A stretch of DNA of 64,000 nt from Brevibacillus porteri (GTDB lineage: Bacteria > Bacillota > Bacilli > Brevibacillales > Brevibacillaceae): positions 62,001 through 126,000 of the forward strand of contig NZ_PXZO01000002.1 of assembly GCF_003013475.1 (NCBI RefSeq), written 5' to 3'. Below, one piece after another: positions 25,746 to 34,668 of this stretch; within the stretch, counting starts at the first letter, position 1; every line of letters starts with the position of its first letter. The position numbers and the translations under genes are program-made. The notes below the pieces were generated by a model. It was not told the origin of the DNA, ran no database searches, and was given only the letters and a program-made list of their open reading frames with translations.

Positions 25746-26561
25746 TTATTTCAACCGGATCCCCAACAAATCGTGAATCATTTTAAACTTAGGATTGTCC
25801 GCAAAAGCCTCTTCGAAGCCACTGACATGTTCTCTGTACAAAGCGGCGGCAGAATCCAAATCCTGCTTGACATACAAGGAAAATATTTCTTCCAATTTTT
25901 CTTCCAATGTCGTATCAACTTCTGCCGGTGTGAGAATTTCTTGACGCAAATTGTTCATCAACACGTCGAGCTGATGTGTGATCACGGACGCTTCATGAAG
26001 CTGCTCCAAGACATCTGTCGGAATGTTGCCCGCATACTTGTAGCGCAGTTCGTGTTCATTCGTCGCCCAGAAGTTCATGCCCAATGTACGGATTTGGATC
26101 TCACAAAAGAGTGTTTTCTTTTCGCTGCCGTGGTAGACCGTATAAGAAACAATCATGTGAATACTTCTGTAGCCGGAATCCTTTGGAGCTGCGATGTAGT
26201 CTTTGACATCGTGAATGACGATATCCTCCCGCTCCTGCAACAACTGGAGCACCTCGCGCACGTCGTCTACATAGCGGCATACGACTCGAAGGCCCGCGAT
26301 ATCCTGGACTTCCTTGGCGACGTCACTTTGCCAATGATCTCCCAAAAAGTCGATTCCTTTTTCGTTCGCCTTCTTTACTAAACTGTCGACTTTTTTTACT
26401 CGTCCGACAACAAATTCAATAGGAGAATAACGGCCGCTTTTTAGAAAGCCGTATTTTATTCCTTTTAGTTTTAACTTTAGCTCTTCAACTGCCTGTTCAT
26501 ACGGCGCCAAGAAATGAACCATGTTGTTGAGCACCTTGCTTGGCACATTTGTGACTCTCAT
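25746..26561 (-). CDS. relQ: Small alarmone (p)ppGpp synthetase, RelQ/YjbM type
   Basis: Makes (p)ppGpp from ATP and GTP/GDP in the cytosol. The 271-residue protein has only the synthetase domain: ELKLKLKGIKYGF, SPIEFVVGRVKKVDSLVKKA, DIAGLRVVCRYVDDV (substrate binding), GYRSIHMIVSY, EIQIRTLGMNFWATNEHELRYKY. There is no hydrolase or TGS/ACT domain. The N-terminal FLAPYEQAVEELK pattern resembles B. subtilis YjbM more than YwaC. About 40 C-terminal residues exceed the usual length. GGAGGTGTCTTC precedes the ATG, and the peptidase gene stop is 15 bases upstream. Confidence 0.9.
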   Translation of the reverse strand: MRVTNVPSKVLNNMVHFLAPYEQAVEELKLKLKGIKYGFLKSGRYSPIEFVVGRVKKVDSLVKKANEKGIDFLGDHWQSDVAKEVQDIAGLRVVCRYVDDVREVLQLLQEREDIVIHDVKDYIAAPKDSGYRSIHMIVSYTVYHGSEKKTLFCEIQIRTLGMNFWATNEHELRYKYAGNIPTDVLEQLHEASVITHQLDVLMNNLRQEILTPAEVDTTLEEKLEEIFSLYVKQDLDSAAALYREHVSGFEEAFADNPKFKMIHDLLGIRLK

Positions 26562-26575
26562 GAAGACACCTCCAA

Positions 26576-27457
26576 TTACTTCCAGAGGAAAGGTGATGCA
26601 TCAAAAAACGGCTGCGGATTTACATACGTATTACCCACTAACATGCCGTAATGAAGGTGAGGACCTGTAGAAAAACCGGTGCTACCCATTTGTCCAATCA
26701 CCTGTCCCTGTTTCACTTCTTGCCCTGTCTTGACATCTAACTTGGACAAGTGAGCATATATGGAAAAAATATTTAACCCGTGATCGATGATGATGGTATT
26801 ACCTGTTAAGTATAAAGAGTCGGCCAGAACCACTTTCCCATGGTTGCTCGCCCAAATTGGCGTTCCTGTTTTGTTCGCGATGTCGATCGCCGAGTGCCGA
26901 TTGGCTGGTACACCATTTACTACGCGTTGGTAGCCGAATGGAGTCGTTAATTTTCCGACTGCTGGCTGTTTAAACGGCTCCGAGAAATACGGAACCGCTC
27001 TCGAGTTTGATCTGGCTGCATTGATCTTTTTTTGATCAGCATTGATTCGATTCGTATCCTGTCGCATTTTGTTGAGCTGTTTACTTACCGTAAGCTTGTC
27101 TACTTCAAATTTTTTCGGTGCGATTGTCACAGATACGGAAAGCTTTTTGTCAGCAGATGTAACTTTATAGGTGCCTGCTTTCGTGTTAAAAGGAATCGGG
27201 ATAAACCGGGCATACTCATCCTGTGTCTTTTGCAAACGATAGTTCTGAGAGAATACCGTTACGGTTTGTGGCTCTTTACTGCGTACAAAAATAACGTCCC
27301 CAGGATATGTTTTGGCTGGTGTTACGCTGATCGCTGGTTGTTGTTTCGTTGTTTGGGCGTAAACCCCTTCTACTGTCTGGCTGAATATGCTTGTCCCAGA
27401 GACGAGTGTCAATGCTGTGACCAACATAAGACTAACCATTGATTTGAACATAGACAT
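26576..27457 (-). CDS. Secreted M23 (LytM/lysostaphin-type) metallopeptidase
   Basis: Cuts peptide bridges of peptidoglycan outside the cell. The 293-residue protein has a signal peptide (to about residue 30), a beta-rich middle, a short helical linker (about 125-145) and a C-terminal M23 domain. Zinc ligands are visible: HSAID (His and Asp) and HLHYG. The ATG at 27457 follows GGGAGGG; the ATG four codons earlier contains that site. The relQ gene follows after 14 bases, so both are likely co-transcribed. Confidence 0.9.
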   Translation of the reverse strand: MSMFKSMVSLMLVTALTLVSGTSIFSQTVEGVYAQTTKQQPAISVTPAKTYPGDVIFVRSKEPQTVTVFSQNYRLQKTQDEYARFIPIPFNTKAGTYKVTSADKKLSVSVTIAPKKFEVDKLTVSKQLNKMRQDTNRINADQKKINAARSNSRAVPYFSEPFKQPAVGKLTTPFGYQRVVNGVPANRHSAIDIANKTGTPIWASNHGKVVLADSLYLTGNTIIIDHGLNIFSIYAHLSKLDVKTGQEVKQGQVIGQMGSTGFSTGPHLHYGMLVGNTYVNPQPFFDASPFLWK

Positions 27458-27510
27458 GCTCCCTCCCATTTTCTAGTATAACAAAACACACCCTGAAAGG
27501 AAAAAGAAAA

Positions 27511-27534
27511 AGAAGGCTAATGAGCTAGCCTTCT
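27511..27534 (-). terminator. Terminator of the 85-residue gene
   Basis: AGAAGGCTA pairs with TAGCCTTCT around 6 bases; on the - strand a run of T with C follows. Confidence 0.75.
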
Positions 27535-27555
27535 CCAATCATTCCAAATGTAATC

Positions 27556-27813
27556 TTATTGTTTCTTCGAATAATCCGACATCATTTCCATGATGGATTG
27601 CACGCCTGTTAGCATTTCGCTTGCACGTTTGGTTTTTTGCGAGATGCCTTCAAAATCAAGTACCCCTTTTTTTCGGTCGTTCCATCTTTTAAACAATTCT
27701 TCCGCCATATCGGGATTGCTTTTGACCGCTCTAATCCGCATGGAATCTTCGAGAACCCACGCTTCAAATTCGGGATGCTTTTTTAAAAGCTGCTTTACTT
27801 CTTTTTTCTTCAT
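27556..27813 (-). CDS. Hypothetical small soluble protein, 85 residues
   Basis: Not firmly recognised. The protein starts MKKKEVKQLLKKHPEFEAWV, has a KSNPDMAEELFKRWNDRK helix and ends in a charged helix. The pattern of HPEF, NP and RW resembles YlbE/YlbD-like small spore-former proteins, but this is a weak impression. The ATG follows AAAGGAG by 12 bases; a TTG start ten codons upstream overlaps that site and is rejected. Confidence 0.65.
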   Translation of the reverse strand: MKKKEVKQLLKKHPEFEAWVLEDSMRIRAVKSNPDMAEELFKRWNDRKKGVLDFEGISQKTKRASEMLTGVQSIMEMMSDYSKKQ

Positions 27814-27948
27814 AGCCGGAAGTCGCTCCTTTCCACTGGACAAACGAGGATAGTTAACTGTTCGTTACACCATATGACTAGTCCGCGATTGTGCTTGTGT
27901 GTTTGCACCACCCAGGAAAGAAAAGGGCTTTTCATGGTAAACATAGAA

Positions 27949-27968
27949 AGGCCCCTAAAAAGGGACCT
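27949..27968 (-). terminator. Likely terminator of the SASP gene
   Basis: On the - strand AGGTCCCT and AGGGGCCT can pair with one G-T pair around a T/A loop, shortly after the SASP stop. Confidence 0.4.
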
Positions 27969-27999
27969 CTCTTCATCCAGCTATTTACTTGTCAGTACG

Positions 28000-28206
28000 T
28001 TAAACTTGGCGACCTGCCATTTGTTGCTCAGCGAAGCTCACCAGACGCTTGGTAATTTCGCCACCAACAGAACCGTTTTGACGAGAAGTAGTGTCTGGTC
28101 CGAGATTTACACCGAATTCAGATGCAATCTCATACTTCAGTTGATCCAAAGCTTGGTTCGCTTGAGGAACTACCAGATTGTTGGTTCCACCTTGGTTGTT
28201 AGCCAT
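28000..28206 (-). CDS. Alpha/beta-type small acid-soluble spore protein
   Basis: Coats and protects DNA in dormant spores and is degraded by the GPR protease at germination. The 68-residue protein has both family blocks: [14 protein letters not shown], with the GPR site region EIASEFG, and [31 protein letters not shown] precedes the ATG. Expected to be made in the forespore under sigma-G; I could not find a convincing sigma-G promoter in its upstream 200 bases. Confidence 0.96.
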   Translation of the reverse strand: MANNQGGTNNLVVPQANQALDQLKYEIASEFGVNLGPDTTSRQNGSVGGEITKRLVSFAEQQMAGRQV

Positions 28207-28408
28207 GATTGATTCCTCCCGACGCGTTTTTTCTCCCGGGACGGGGTTGAACCGTCAGCGTTTTGCTTCTCGCCTTGAGACCGGAAGTTGATTTCAAGAG
28301 GTGGTGTTGACCTCTTGTGGTACTATCATCCCACCGTAATAAAAGTACATGCACGTTTTCTCACGATATTTCAGTTGTAAAATCTGACAAGGTTGTCCCG
28401 CTCCTTTA

Positions 28409-28417
28409 TGCTATAAT
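28409..28417 (+). promoter_or_regulatory. Extended -10 promoter element of the exonuclease gene
   Basis: TGCTATAAT (extended -10) lies 38 bases before the GTG start. No good -35 is seen, as is common for extended -10 promoters. Confidence 0.5.
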
Positions 28418-28454
28418 GGTGCGTATAGTTTGGTAGTGAGAGGGGCAAGGTTTT

Positions 28455-29333
28455 GTGAATGATTCAGGAAAAGTACTGCTCATCGATGGCATGAGCTTTT
28501 TATTTCGCGCCTTTTATGGTTCTGCTTGGGGTGGAGCCTATCGCCAGACTTCAACAGGTGTGTACACAAATGCGGTTTATGGATTTACAAAAATGATGCT
28601 CGATTACGCAGAGTTGACGCGCCCTACTCATCTTGTAGTGGGCTGGGATGTCGCTTCGCGCGAGTCATTGGTGCGCAGTCAATGGTATGACGGCTATAAA
28701 TCAAATCGCCAAGCGGCACCGGATGAGCTCATTCCTCAATTCGATTTGGTAAAAGAAGTAACGGATGCGTTCTCGGTTCCGAACTTGGGTTGCCCAGGCT
28801 ATGAAGGCGATGATGTATTGGGTACGCTCTCCACACGTCTTTCCGAAGAAGGACACGAGGTCATCATTGCGACGGGTGATTACGATAGCTTGCAGCTCAT
28901 ATCTGAGCGAGTTAGTGTAAAAATCCTGAAAAATGGTGGCAAACACGAGCATTATAATCCAGCGAGCCTCTTGGCATTGCGTGGCATTTCACCTGAACAG
29001 GTCGTTGATGTCAAAGCTTTAATGGGAGATGCATCTGACTGTATTCCAGGTTGCCCAGGTATCGGCGAGAAAACAGCGACAAAGTTGATTACCGAGCATG
29101 GTGATCTGGACAACCTATATGTAAATCTGGCAAATTGTACGCCTAAAATGCGCAGCAAGCTGGAAGAGAATCGCGATCAGGTGTACTTGAGCAGAAAGCT
29201 GGCTACGATTATCCGGGATGTTCCGGTGGAGTATGCGCTGGAGGATGCCGTGTGGGAATACGATCGTCAAGTCGTTCAGAGCAAATTCGACGAGCTTGAA
29301 TTCGGACGTACGATGGCAGCAAGAGTCGGCTAA
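28455..29333 (+). CDS. 5'-3' exonuclease (Pol I N-terminal/YpcP type)
   Basis: A FEN-like nuclease that removes RNA primers or 5' flaps. The 292 residues equal the stand-alone version of the DNA polymerase I 5'-nuclease domain. Metal-binding acidic residues occur in LLIDGMSFLFRAF, GYEGDDVLGTL, ATGDYDSLQL and DVKALMGDASDCIPGCPGIGEKTA (helix-hairpin-helix). The start is GTG after an AGGGGCAAGG site; an ATG three bases later is out of frame. Single-gene unit with a terminator. Confidence 0.93.
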   Translation: MNDSGKVLLIDGMSFLFRAFYGSAWGGAYRQTSTGVYTNAVYGFTKMMLDYAELTRPTHLVVGWDVASRESLVRSQWYDGYKSNRQAAPDELIPQFDLVKEVTDAFSVPNLGCPGYEGDDVLGTLSTRLSEEGHEVIIATGDYDSLQLISERVSVKILKNGGKHEHYNPASLLALRGISPEQVVDVKALMGDASDCIPGCPGIGEKTATKLITEHGDLDNLYVNLANCTPKMRSKLEENRDQVYLSRKLATIIRDVPVEYALEDAVWEYDRQVVQSKFDELEFGRTMAARVG

Positions 29334-29347
29334 TTGGGGTCATGATC

Positions 29348-29390
29348 ATCGGCTGAGAAGAAGCGGTCTATCCACTTTTTTTCAGCCGAT
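29348..29390 (+). terminator. Terminator of the exonuclease gene
   Basis: ATCGGCTGA and TCAGCCGAT form a 9-bp stem with a long loop; ATTCCTTT follows on +. It lies immediately next to the stop of the truncated marR gene on the other strand. Confidence 0.6.
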
Positions 29391-29394
29391 TCCT

Positions 29395-29694
29395 TTATGC
29401 ACTGCATAATCGCTCCGTCAGTGAAACCCACACGATTCGGCGATCCGTTTGGTCTCGGAATCTTCGTACCAAATTTTCCTCCTCCAGCCTACTAATTAAG
29501 CCTGAAGTTGTGCTGTTTGACAAATCAACAGCCTTGCTAATGTCCCCCATCGTTTTTGGCCCATTTCCAAGAATTTCGAGAATCAATACTTGTTGCCAAT
29601 TGATTTCATTTGTCTCTAGCTCTTTTTGTGCAATATTTGAAAACAAGACATTGGCTCCCCGTATAAGCTTGGCCAGCTTGATCAGTTCCTTCAT
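29395..29694 (-). CDS. MarR-family regulator, C-terminally short (99 residues)
   Basis: A winged-helix repressor-type protein. The DNA-binding part is complete: WQQVLILEILGNGP, MGDISKAVDLSNSTTSGLISRLEEENLVRR (recognition helix) and the wing RDQTDRRIVWVSLTE. Then it ends LCSA. The usual 40 or so residues of the dimerisation helices that follow LTE are missing, and the stop lies at the edge of a terminator hairpin. Either a truncated remnant or a minimal DNA-binding protein. AGGAGG precedes the ATG. Confidence 0.75.
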   Translation of the reverse strand: MKELIKLAKLIRGANVLFSNIAQKELETNEINWQQVLILEILGNGPKTMGDISKAVDLSNSTTSGLISRLEEENLVRRFRDQTDRRIVWVSLTERLCSA

Positions 29695-29851
29695 AGTGTC
29701 CTCCTTTTACCCTATCCTATTGTTAGCTACGCTCAGCATAGGCGAAATTATTAAAGAAAAAAGGAGGTAAGAGTTAAAATTTTTCTTAAGCTTCCCTAAA
29801 AAAATCCCGTCCCATGAGAGGAGACGAGATTTGGAAGTGACGTCGAATCAC

Positions 29852-31570
29852 TTATTTGGCTGTTTGAAATACATCCAGGAGCAGTCCTGTATTCTCTTCC
29901 CCATCCGCTTCCCAGCTCGTCGCAAATTTGACACGGTGAGAAACGCCCAGCAAATCGTACGCTTGTACGAGATGCTGCCTCGCAGAACCCACAATCAAGC
30001 TGTGCAAGCGAACTTGTTTCTGCTGGCCTAAAGAGATGAGCTTTTCTTGGACATAAGGAGAAATGCCTCCAATTCCATCTGTTAGCATGACAAAATCTGC
30101 TCTACGCCACGCCTGTTCCTTTTCAACCAGCTCGATAGCTCGCTTCATCGGGGCGTCAAAGTGAGTTCCACCGCCAAACGCCATTTGCGCCAAGCCGTAG
30201 AAGGCAGGCCAATCAGGTTTTTTGTGATAAAGCGGTTGCTCTTTGATCTCGCCTTTTGCCCCGAACAAGAGGAGGATAAAATCACGCTTTTCCAGCATCG
30301 CGAGGGCGGCAAACGTCATGAGGAAGATTTGCGCAAGCCGCAGCTTACTTCCTCGCATCGAATGGGATGTGTCTAGCATACAGATTACCGGACCTTTTGG
30401 CGGTTCTTCCACCCATCCCGAGGTATCGTAGGTCATGAGCTTTTGCTCCAGCCATTTGAGCATGAAGTAATTCTCGAAGTCCGGATCAGCAAGAAGCACT
30501 GCTTCACCAGGCAGCATGTGTGCAATATCGCCCGATTGCCGCAAATCATAGTATTCCTCAGGAAAATGTCTGGAGCGAATTTCTTTACGCTTCACACGAA
30601 AGCGATGAACTTGCCTTCCTACCTCGTTCAGAAAAGCAACCAGGTCAGGATGTCTCTTCAATTTCTCAATCCATTTCAAATACTGCTCAAAGCTTTGCCT
30701 GCGCAGCTTGCCTAGCTCATAACCCCAGCTTCGGTTGGCAAAACGCTGACTGGCCGTAAATACCTCTTCAACAAAAAGCGTATCGAGTTCTTCAGCGGAT
30801 AGCGTCGCCTTTAACGATTGCTCCAGCCATTGTCCCAGCTCTTTTTCAAAAGCGGCAATCGCTTCCTTCTCTTGCTTTTGGAGTCGATCCAGCTGCTTTT
30901 CCCTCTGAGCGAGGTCACTCTCCAGTTTTTTCACCTTTTGCAGAAGCTTGGTCCGTTTCGTGAACTGGACTTTCATTTCTTCTTGCAGCTCAGTAATGCG
31001 CTTTTGCAAGGACAATACCTCTGCCCGCACTAACGGCTTGGTGTCCATGGCCTCTTGCTTGTCTTCCACGACCCGCTTCCCCTGTTGAAGTGTATAACCA
31101 ACTAACTCGAGCTTGGTCTTTTGTTTTTCTGTCAGTAGCTCGGAAAGCTGTGCTTGTTGACTTCCTTCCTGACCTTGCTGGTCTTTTAAGCCAGTCAAGA
31201 GCGGAGAGGGCCGCTGATCCTTCTCCCGCTGCTTCACTTCCTCGGAAAACGTCTCTGTCAGCCACAACAAGGCCTTGATTGCGGTTTTGAACGACGCACT
31301 TTCCTGCCCGACTGTACGAGGATGAATCATGCGTGTAAAATACTGCTTCATGAGCGTACGAATCATCCAATGATGAAAAGGAGTGGATTCTTGCGTCAGA
31401 TCGATCTCCGGCTTTTCCAAATAAAAGACGAGGAAAAAATCGGCCAAGAGCTCCAAATCAAACCATGCTGCTCGTGCCCGCGCCTCATGAACCCATTCCT
31501 GAGCAGTGCGCGAAGAGGCGAGGTACGTTTCAAATACATAGCGATCAACACCACTAGCGCGAATGATCAT
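29852..31570 (-). CDS. viaA: VWA-domain protein, ViaA-like partner of RavA
   Basis: A 572-residue cytosolic protein. The N-terminal half is helical, with charged coiled-coil stretches (about 150-240). The C-terminal third is a von Willebrand A domain whose metal site (MIDAS) starts DTSHS at Asp400, with GGGTHF and TDG further on. In enterobacteria ViaA is the partner of the MoxR ATPase RavA, linked to respiratory complexes and membrane stress. The gene follows the ATPase gene by 12 bases. The same role here is inferred. Confidence 0.85.
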   Translation of the reverse strand: MIIRASGVDRYVFETYLASSRTAQEWVHEARARAAWFDLELLADFFLVFYLEKPEIDLTQESTPFHHWMIRTLMKQYFTRMIHPRTVGQESASFKTAIKALLWLTETFSEEVKQREKDQRPSPLLTGLKDQQGQEGSQQAQLSELLTEKQKTKLELVGYTLQQGKRVVEDKQEAMDTKPLVRAEVLSLQKRITELQEEMKVQFTKRTKLLQKVKKLESDLAQREKQLDRLQKQEKEAIAAFEKELGQWLEQSLKATLSAEELDTLFVEEVFTASQRFANRSWGYELGKLRRQSFEQYLKWIEKLKRHPDLVAFLNEVGRQVHRFRVKRKEIRSRHFPEEYYDLRQSGDIAHMLPGEAVLLADPDFENYFMLKWLEQKLMTYDTSGWVEEPPKGPVICMLDTSHSMRGSKLRLAQIFLMTFAALAMLEKRDFILLLFGAKGEIKEQPLYHKKPDWPAFYGLAQMAFGGGTHFDAPMKRAIELVEKEQAWRRADFVMLTDGIGGISPYVQEKLISLGQQKQVRLHSLIVGSARQHLVQAYDLLGVSHRVKFATSWEADGEENTGLLLDVFQTAK

Positions 31571-31582
31571 ACGAACTACCCC

Positions 31583-32899
31583 CTACAACGTAAAATCATA
31601 ATCCGCCCCGGGGATTTCCTTGTCAAAAATCGTCCGATACGTGCGCTGTAGCTGCTGCAAAATCCGTTCGCCTTCAATTCGCAGGTACGAATATTTGACC
31701 GCGTATTTTTCTACATGCGGAATCAAGCGGTTTTTTTCCAGAACATAGGCATGCAAATCGTGTTCCCGCTTCTCCCACTGAATGAGACGATTGCGCAAAT
31801 CTCGCGCCGTCTCTTCCACCTCATCGCGACTCTCCTCCAACAACCGGACATTGTGCTCCATCGCTTCCTTGCCCAGCTTTGCGCCCACTTCCTTTTTAAA
31901 CTGGAACGCATGCAGCTCCGATTCTTTTTCCTTCCATTTATCTGCAATTTGTCCGAAGCGTTGGAGTGGCAATTCGTTCTCCATATCATTCTTCAGCATT
32001 TCCGTAAATTGTTGTTCAAACGCTTCTTGCATGACCGTCAAGTCCTCAGGAACATTCCACAGCATGTGCGGAGTGAAAACGGTGTCCCAGATTGTCACCT
32101 GCTCACGTCCATGCAAAGCGGCAGAAGTACGCCATACATGCGCGATTTTGCTCCAGCGACGGTCGGAGAGCACATACTCTTTTGCTTCCAGGTCTTGTTT
32201 TAGACGGTACAAGAAATAAATGATGGTTTCTGGAATGACCACTTGCTTCGCTGTCGCTTGAATATCCTTCACGTCATACAGAGAGAACACAACAGGAAGA
32301 GGCGTCGTTGGCAATGAAAACATGCGCTCATAGCTTGCAGCATGCTTCAAATAGTGAACCTCATAGCGGAACAGGAAGCGGTCATACAGAGCGGTCAATT
32401 GATCATCGTCATCGGGAAGTTCATTCGAGGCAGCGATTAAGAACTGCAACGGAACCTCCTCTTTTTCTCTGCCGTTGAAATAAATTCGTTCGTTCAATAT
32501 AGAAAGCAGCGCATTCAAAATCGCGCTGTTCGCTTTGAAAATTTCGTCCAAAAACGCAAACTGAGCGTTAGGCAAATAGCCTGCTGTTTTTCGTACGTAT
32601 TGATCCAGTTTCAATTGTTGAAGAGAGACTGGACCGAATATCTCATCGGGCGTCGTAAAACGGGTAAGCAAATACTCAAACCAATGTTCCGATCCAAAAA
32701 GCTGAGAGACAGACCGTGCTAGTTGAGACTTCGCAGTTCCCGGCGGACCGATTAACAAAGCATTTTCCCCGCTCATGATGCCGAGCATTAAAAGGCGAAT
32801 CAATTCACTTCTTTCCAGGAAACGGCGCTCCAAAAGCTCAATTGCTTGGTCCATTTTACGTTGGATGGGTGTAGTCGAATTCATCGTAGTTGGCTGCAC
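31583..32899 (-). CDS. ravA: MoxR-family AAA+ ATPase, RavA-like
   Basis: A chaperone-type ATPase of 438 residues. Walker A is GPPGTAKS (51-58), Walker B AFLDEIF (about 115-121), sensor 1 lies in LIAASNELP, and an arginine-rich DRFLFRYEV follows. The C-terminal part is helical. The frame opens at a GTG (32899), with an ATG five codons in (32884); neither has a good ribosome binding site, and an AGGGGG lies about 30 bases further upstream. The start is therefore uncertain. Operon with the VWA gene. Confidence 0.88.
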   Translation of the reverse strand: MQPTTMNSTTPIQRKMDQAIELLERRFLERSELIRLLMLGIMSGENALLIGPPGTAKSQLARSVSQLFGSEHWFEYLLTRFTTPDEIFGPVSLQQLKLDQYVRKTAGYLPNAQFAFLDEIFKANSAILNALLSILNERIYFNGREKEEVPLQFLIAASNELPDDDDQLTALYDRFLFRYEVHYLKHAASYERMFSLPTTPLPVVFSLYDVKDIQATAKQVVIPETIIYFLYRLKQDLEAKEYVLSDRRWSKIAHVWRTSAALHGREQVTIWDTVFTPHMLWNVPEDLTVMQEAFEQQFTEMLKNDMENELPLQRFGQIADKWKEKESELHAFQFKKEVGAKLGKEAMEHNVRLLEESRDEVEETARDLRNRLIQWEKREHDLHAYVLEKNRLIPHVEKYAVKYSYLRIEGERILQQLQRTYRTIFDKEIPGADYDFTL

Positions 32900-33118
32900 G
32901 ACGAACTGGTTAAGGACGTCGATGTGCCGATCCCCCTCTCTTGCTTGGAACCCAAATATTCGTCATTCATTAATAGTGGCATATCATGGACAAAAATGCC
33001 AGTTTCTCCGTTGATACACTTGTCCGCTCTAGGATGTGCGTTCACCCATGGCCTATTTTTCGCATATATTGTGACATCAAGGTACTTTCATCGGAGTAAC
33101 GAAAAAGGAGGGTGCGAC

Positions 33119-34513
33119 ATGGGAATCGAGCTTTTGTGGATACATGGTGTGTACGTCTTGTTTGTGATCGGCATTATTCTCGTCATGGTTTTGCGAAAAG
33201 ATACGAGTCTGATTAGTATCGTGGGCATAGCGATCCTCGGTTTCGTCGCGACAGGGTCTGTGACAACGGCCGTCGGTGGAATATTCGGCAGCTTCATCTA
33301 TGCGATTACCGAGCTATTGCCGACGATTTTAGTTATCTGTATCATCGTTGCCATGAGTCACGTTTTGACCGATACGGGCGTAAATGAAACGATGATTCGA
33401 CCGATGACCCATTTGGTTCGAAATCCTACATTGGCTTATTGGGTGATCGGGATCGTCATGATGGTCATTTCCTGGTTTTTCTGGCCTTCTCCAGCTGTCG
33501 CACTGATCGGTGCTGTCATGTTGCCCGTGGCATTGCGAGCTGGCTTGCCTGCGATGGGTGTCGCCGTTTCGATGAACTTGTTTGGACACGGGATTGCACT
33601 ATCCGGCGATTTTATTATTCAAGGGGCTCCTACTTTAACGTCCAAAGCCGCAGGAATTCCAGTCTCGGACGTGATTACGGCCAGTGTACCTCTCGTTTTC
33701 ATTATGGGTGTTGTGACAACTGCCATCGCATTCTGGTATTTGAAAAAGGACATGAAGCTCGGCGTGCTTGCGTCTCCCAAAGAGACTGTCGTATCCGATG
33801 ATGTTTTTACTTCCGTACGAGTCCCTTTGTCAGATGGCGTGCGTCGTACGTTGGCTGGACTTGTGCCGGTATTATTTATCCTCGATGTCGTGGCCATGTT
33901 TGCTTTTGATTTACGCGGAGGCGATGCAACGGCGCTTGTAGGCGGAACCGCCTTGCTCATTCTCATCATCGCAACGATGCTCGCGCACAAGCAAAGTGGT
34001 CTCGAGCAGGTAACCACACATCTCATTCAAGGCTTTCAGTTCGGCTTTAAAGTATTTGGTCCGGTCATCCCGATTGCTGCTTTCTTTTATATGGGCGACA
34101 GTGGGTTTATCAAGGTGTTTGGGGAGGTCCTGCCGCAGGGTTCACATGGAATCGTGAATGACCTCGGCGTGGCGCTTGCACATACGATTCCGATTAACAA
34201 GGAAGTATCTGCTCTTACTGTATCCGCAGTAGGTGTCATTACAGGGCTGGATGGCTCAGGCTTCTCCGGGATTACACTAGCTGGCTCTTTGGCTCAGCTG
34301 TTCGCAACTGCTTTGGGTGCCGGTGCGGCTACGTTAACAGCGCTAGGACAAATTGCCGCCATCTGGGTCGGCGGTGGAACGATCATTCCGTGGGCATTGA
34401 TTCCGGCTGCGGCGATTTGTGGCGTAGACCCTTTTGAGCTGGCGAGACGAAATCTGTATCCCGTGGCGATCGGACTTTTGGTGACGACAATCGTGGCCAT
34501 GTTTCTTCTGTAA
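33119..34513 (+). CDS. Polytopic permease of the ion-transporter (ArsB/NhaD-like) type
   Basis: A 464-residue membrane protein with about 11-12 hydrophobic helices. Two inverted-repeat-like halves are suggested by small-residue motifs: MNLFGHGIALSGD (about residue 155) and GLDGSGFSGITLAGS (about 380), typical of the ion-transporter superfamily that includes citrate, gluconate and Na+/H+ carriers. The substrate is unknown. AAGGAGG lies seven bases before the ATG; a frame 91 codons longer is rejected because it overlaps the ravA upstream region and lacks a start signal. Confidence 0.75.
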   Translation: MGIELLWIHGVYVLFVIGIILVMVLRKDTSLISIVGIAILGFVATGSVTTAVGGIFGSFIYAITELLPTILVICIIVAMSHVLTDTGVNETMIRPMTHLVRNPTLAYWVIGIVMMVISWFFWPSPAVALIGAVMLPVALRAGLPAMGVAVSMNLFGHGIALSGDFIIQGAPTLTSKAAGIPVSDVITASVPLVFIMGVVTTAIAFWYLKKDMKLGVLASPKETVVSDDVFTSVRVPLSDGVRRTLAGLVPVLFILDVVAMFAFDLRGGDATALVGGTALLILIIATMLAHKQSGLEQVTTHLIQGFQFGFKVFGPVIPIAAFFYMGDSGFIKVFGEVLPQGSHGIVNDLGVALAHTIPINKEVSALTVSAVGVITGLDGSGFSGITLAGSLAQLFATALGAGAATLTALGQIAAIWVGGGTIIPWALIPAAAICGVDPFELARRNLYPVAIGLLVTTIVAMFLL

Positions 34514-34532
34514 AATGTCAGTTTCTATACGA

Positions 34533-34563
34533 AAAAGCGAATGGTCACGTGCCATTCGCTTTT
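34533..34563 (+). terminator. Terminator of the permease gene
   Basis: AAAAGCGAATGG pairs perfectly with CCATTCGCTTTT around 7 bases and runs into a T-stretch. Confidence 0.9.
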
Positions 34564-34668
34564 TTTCCTTGGTTAGGTGTGAAATAGACAAGTTTTCTCA
34601 TTCTGTTTTTCTCCGAAACTCATACACTTGTACTAGCATCTATTTGGATGGGAAAGGAAAAAACCAGT

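Noticed and set aside
25698-26381. 227-codon + strand frame opposite relQ
   Set aside because: It lies antisense to the well-recognised alarmone synthetase and has no start signal.
28207-28400. Sigma-G promoter for the first SASP gene
   Set aside because: No TGAATA/CATACTA pair at proper spacing was found, unlike the second SASP gene.
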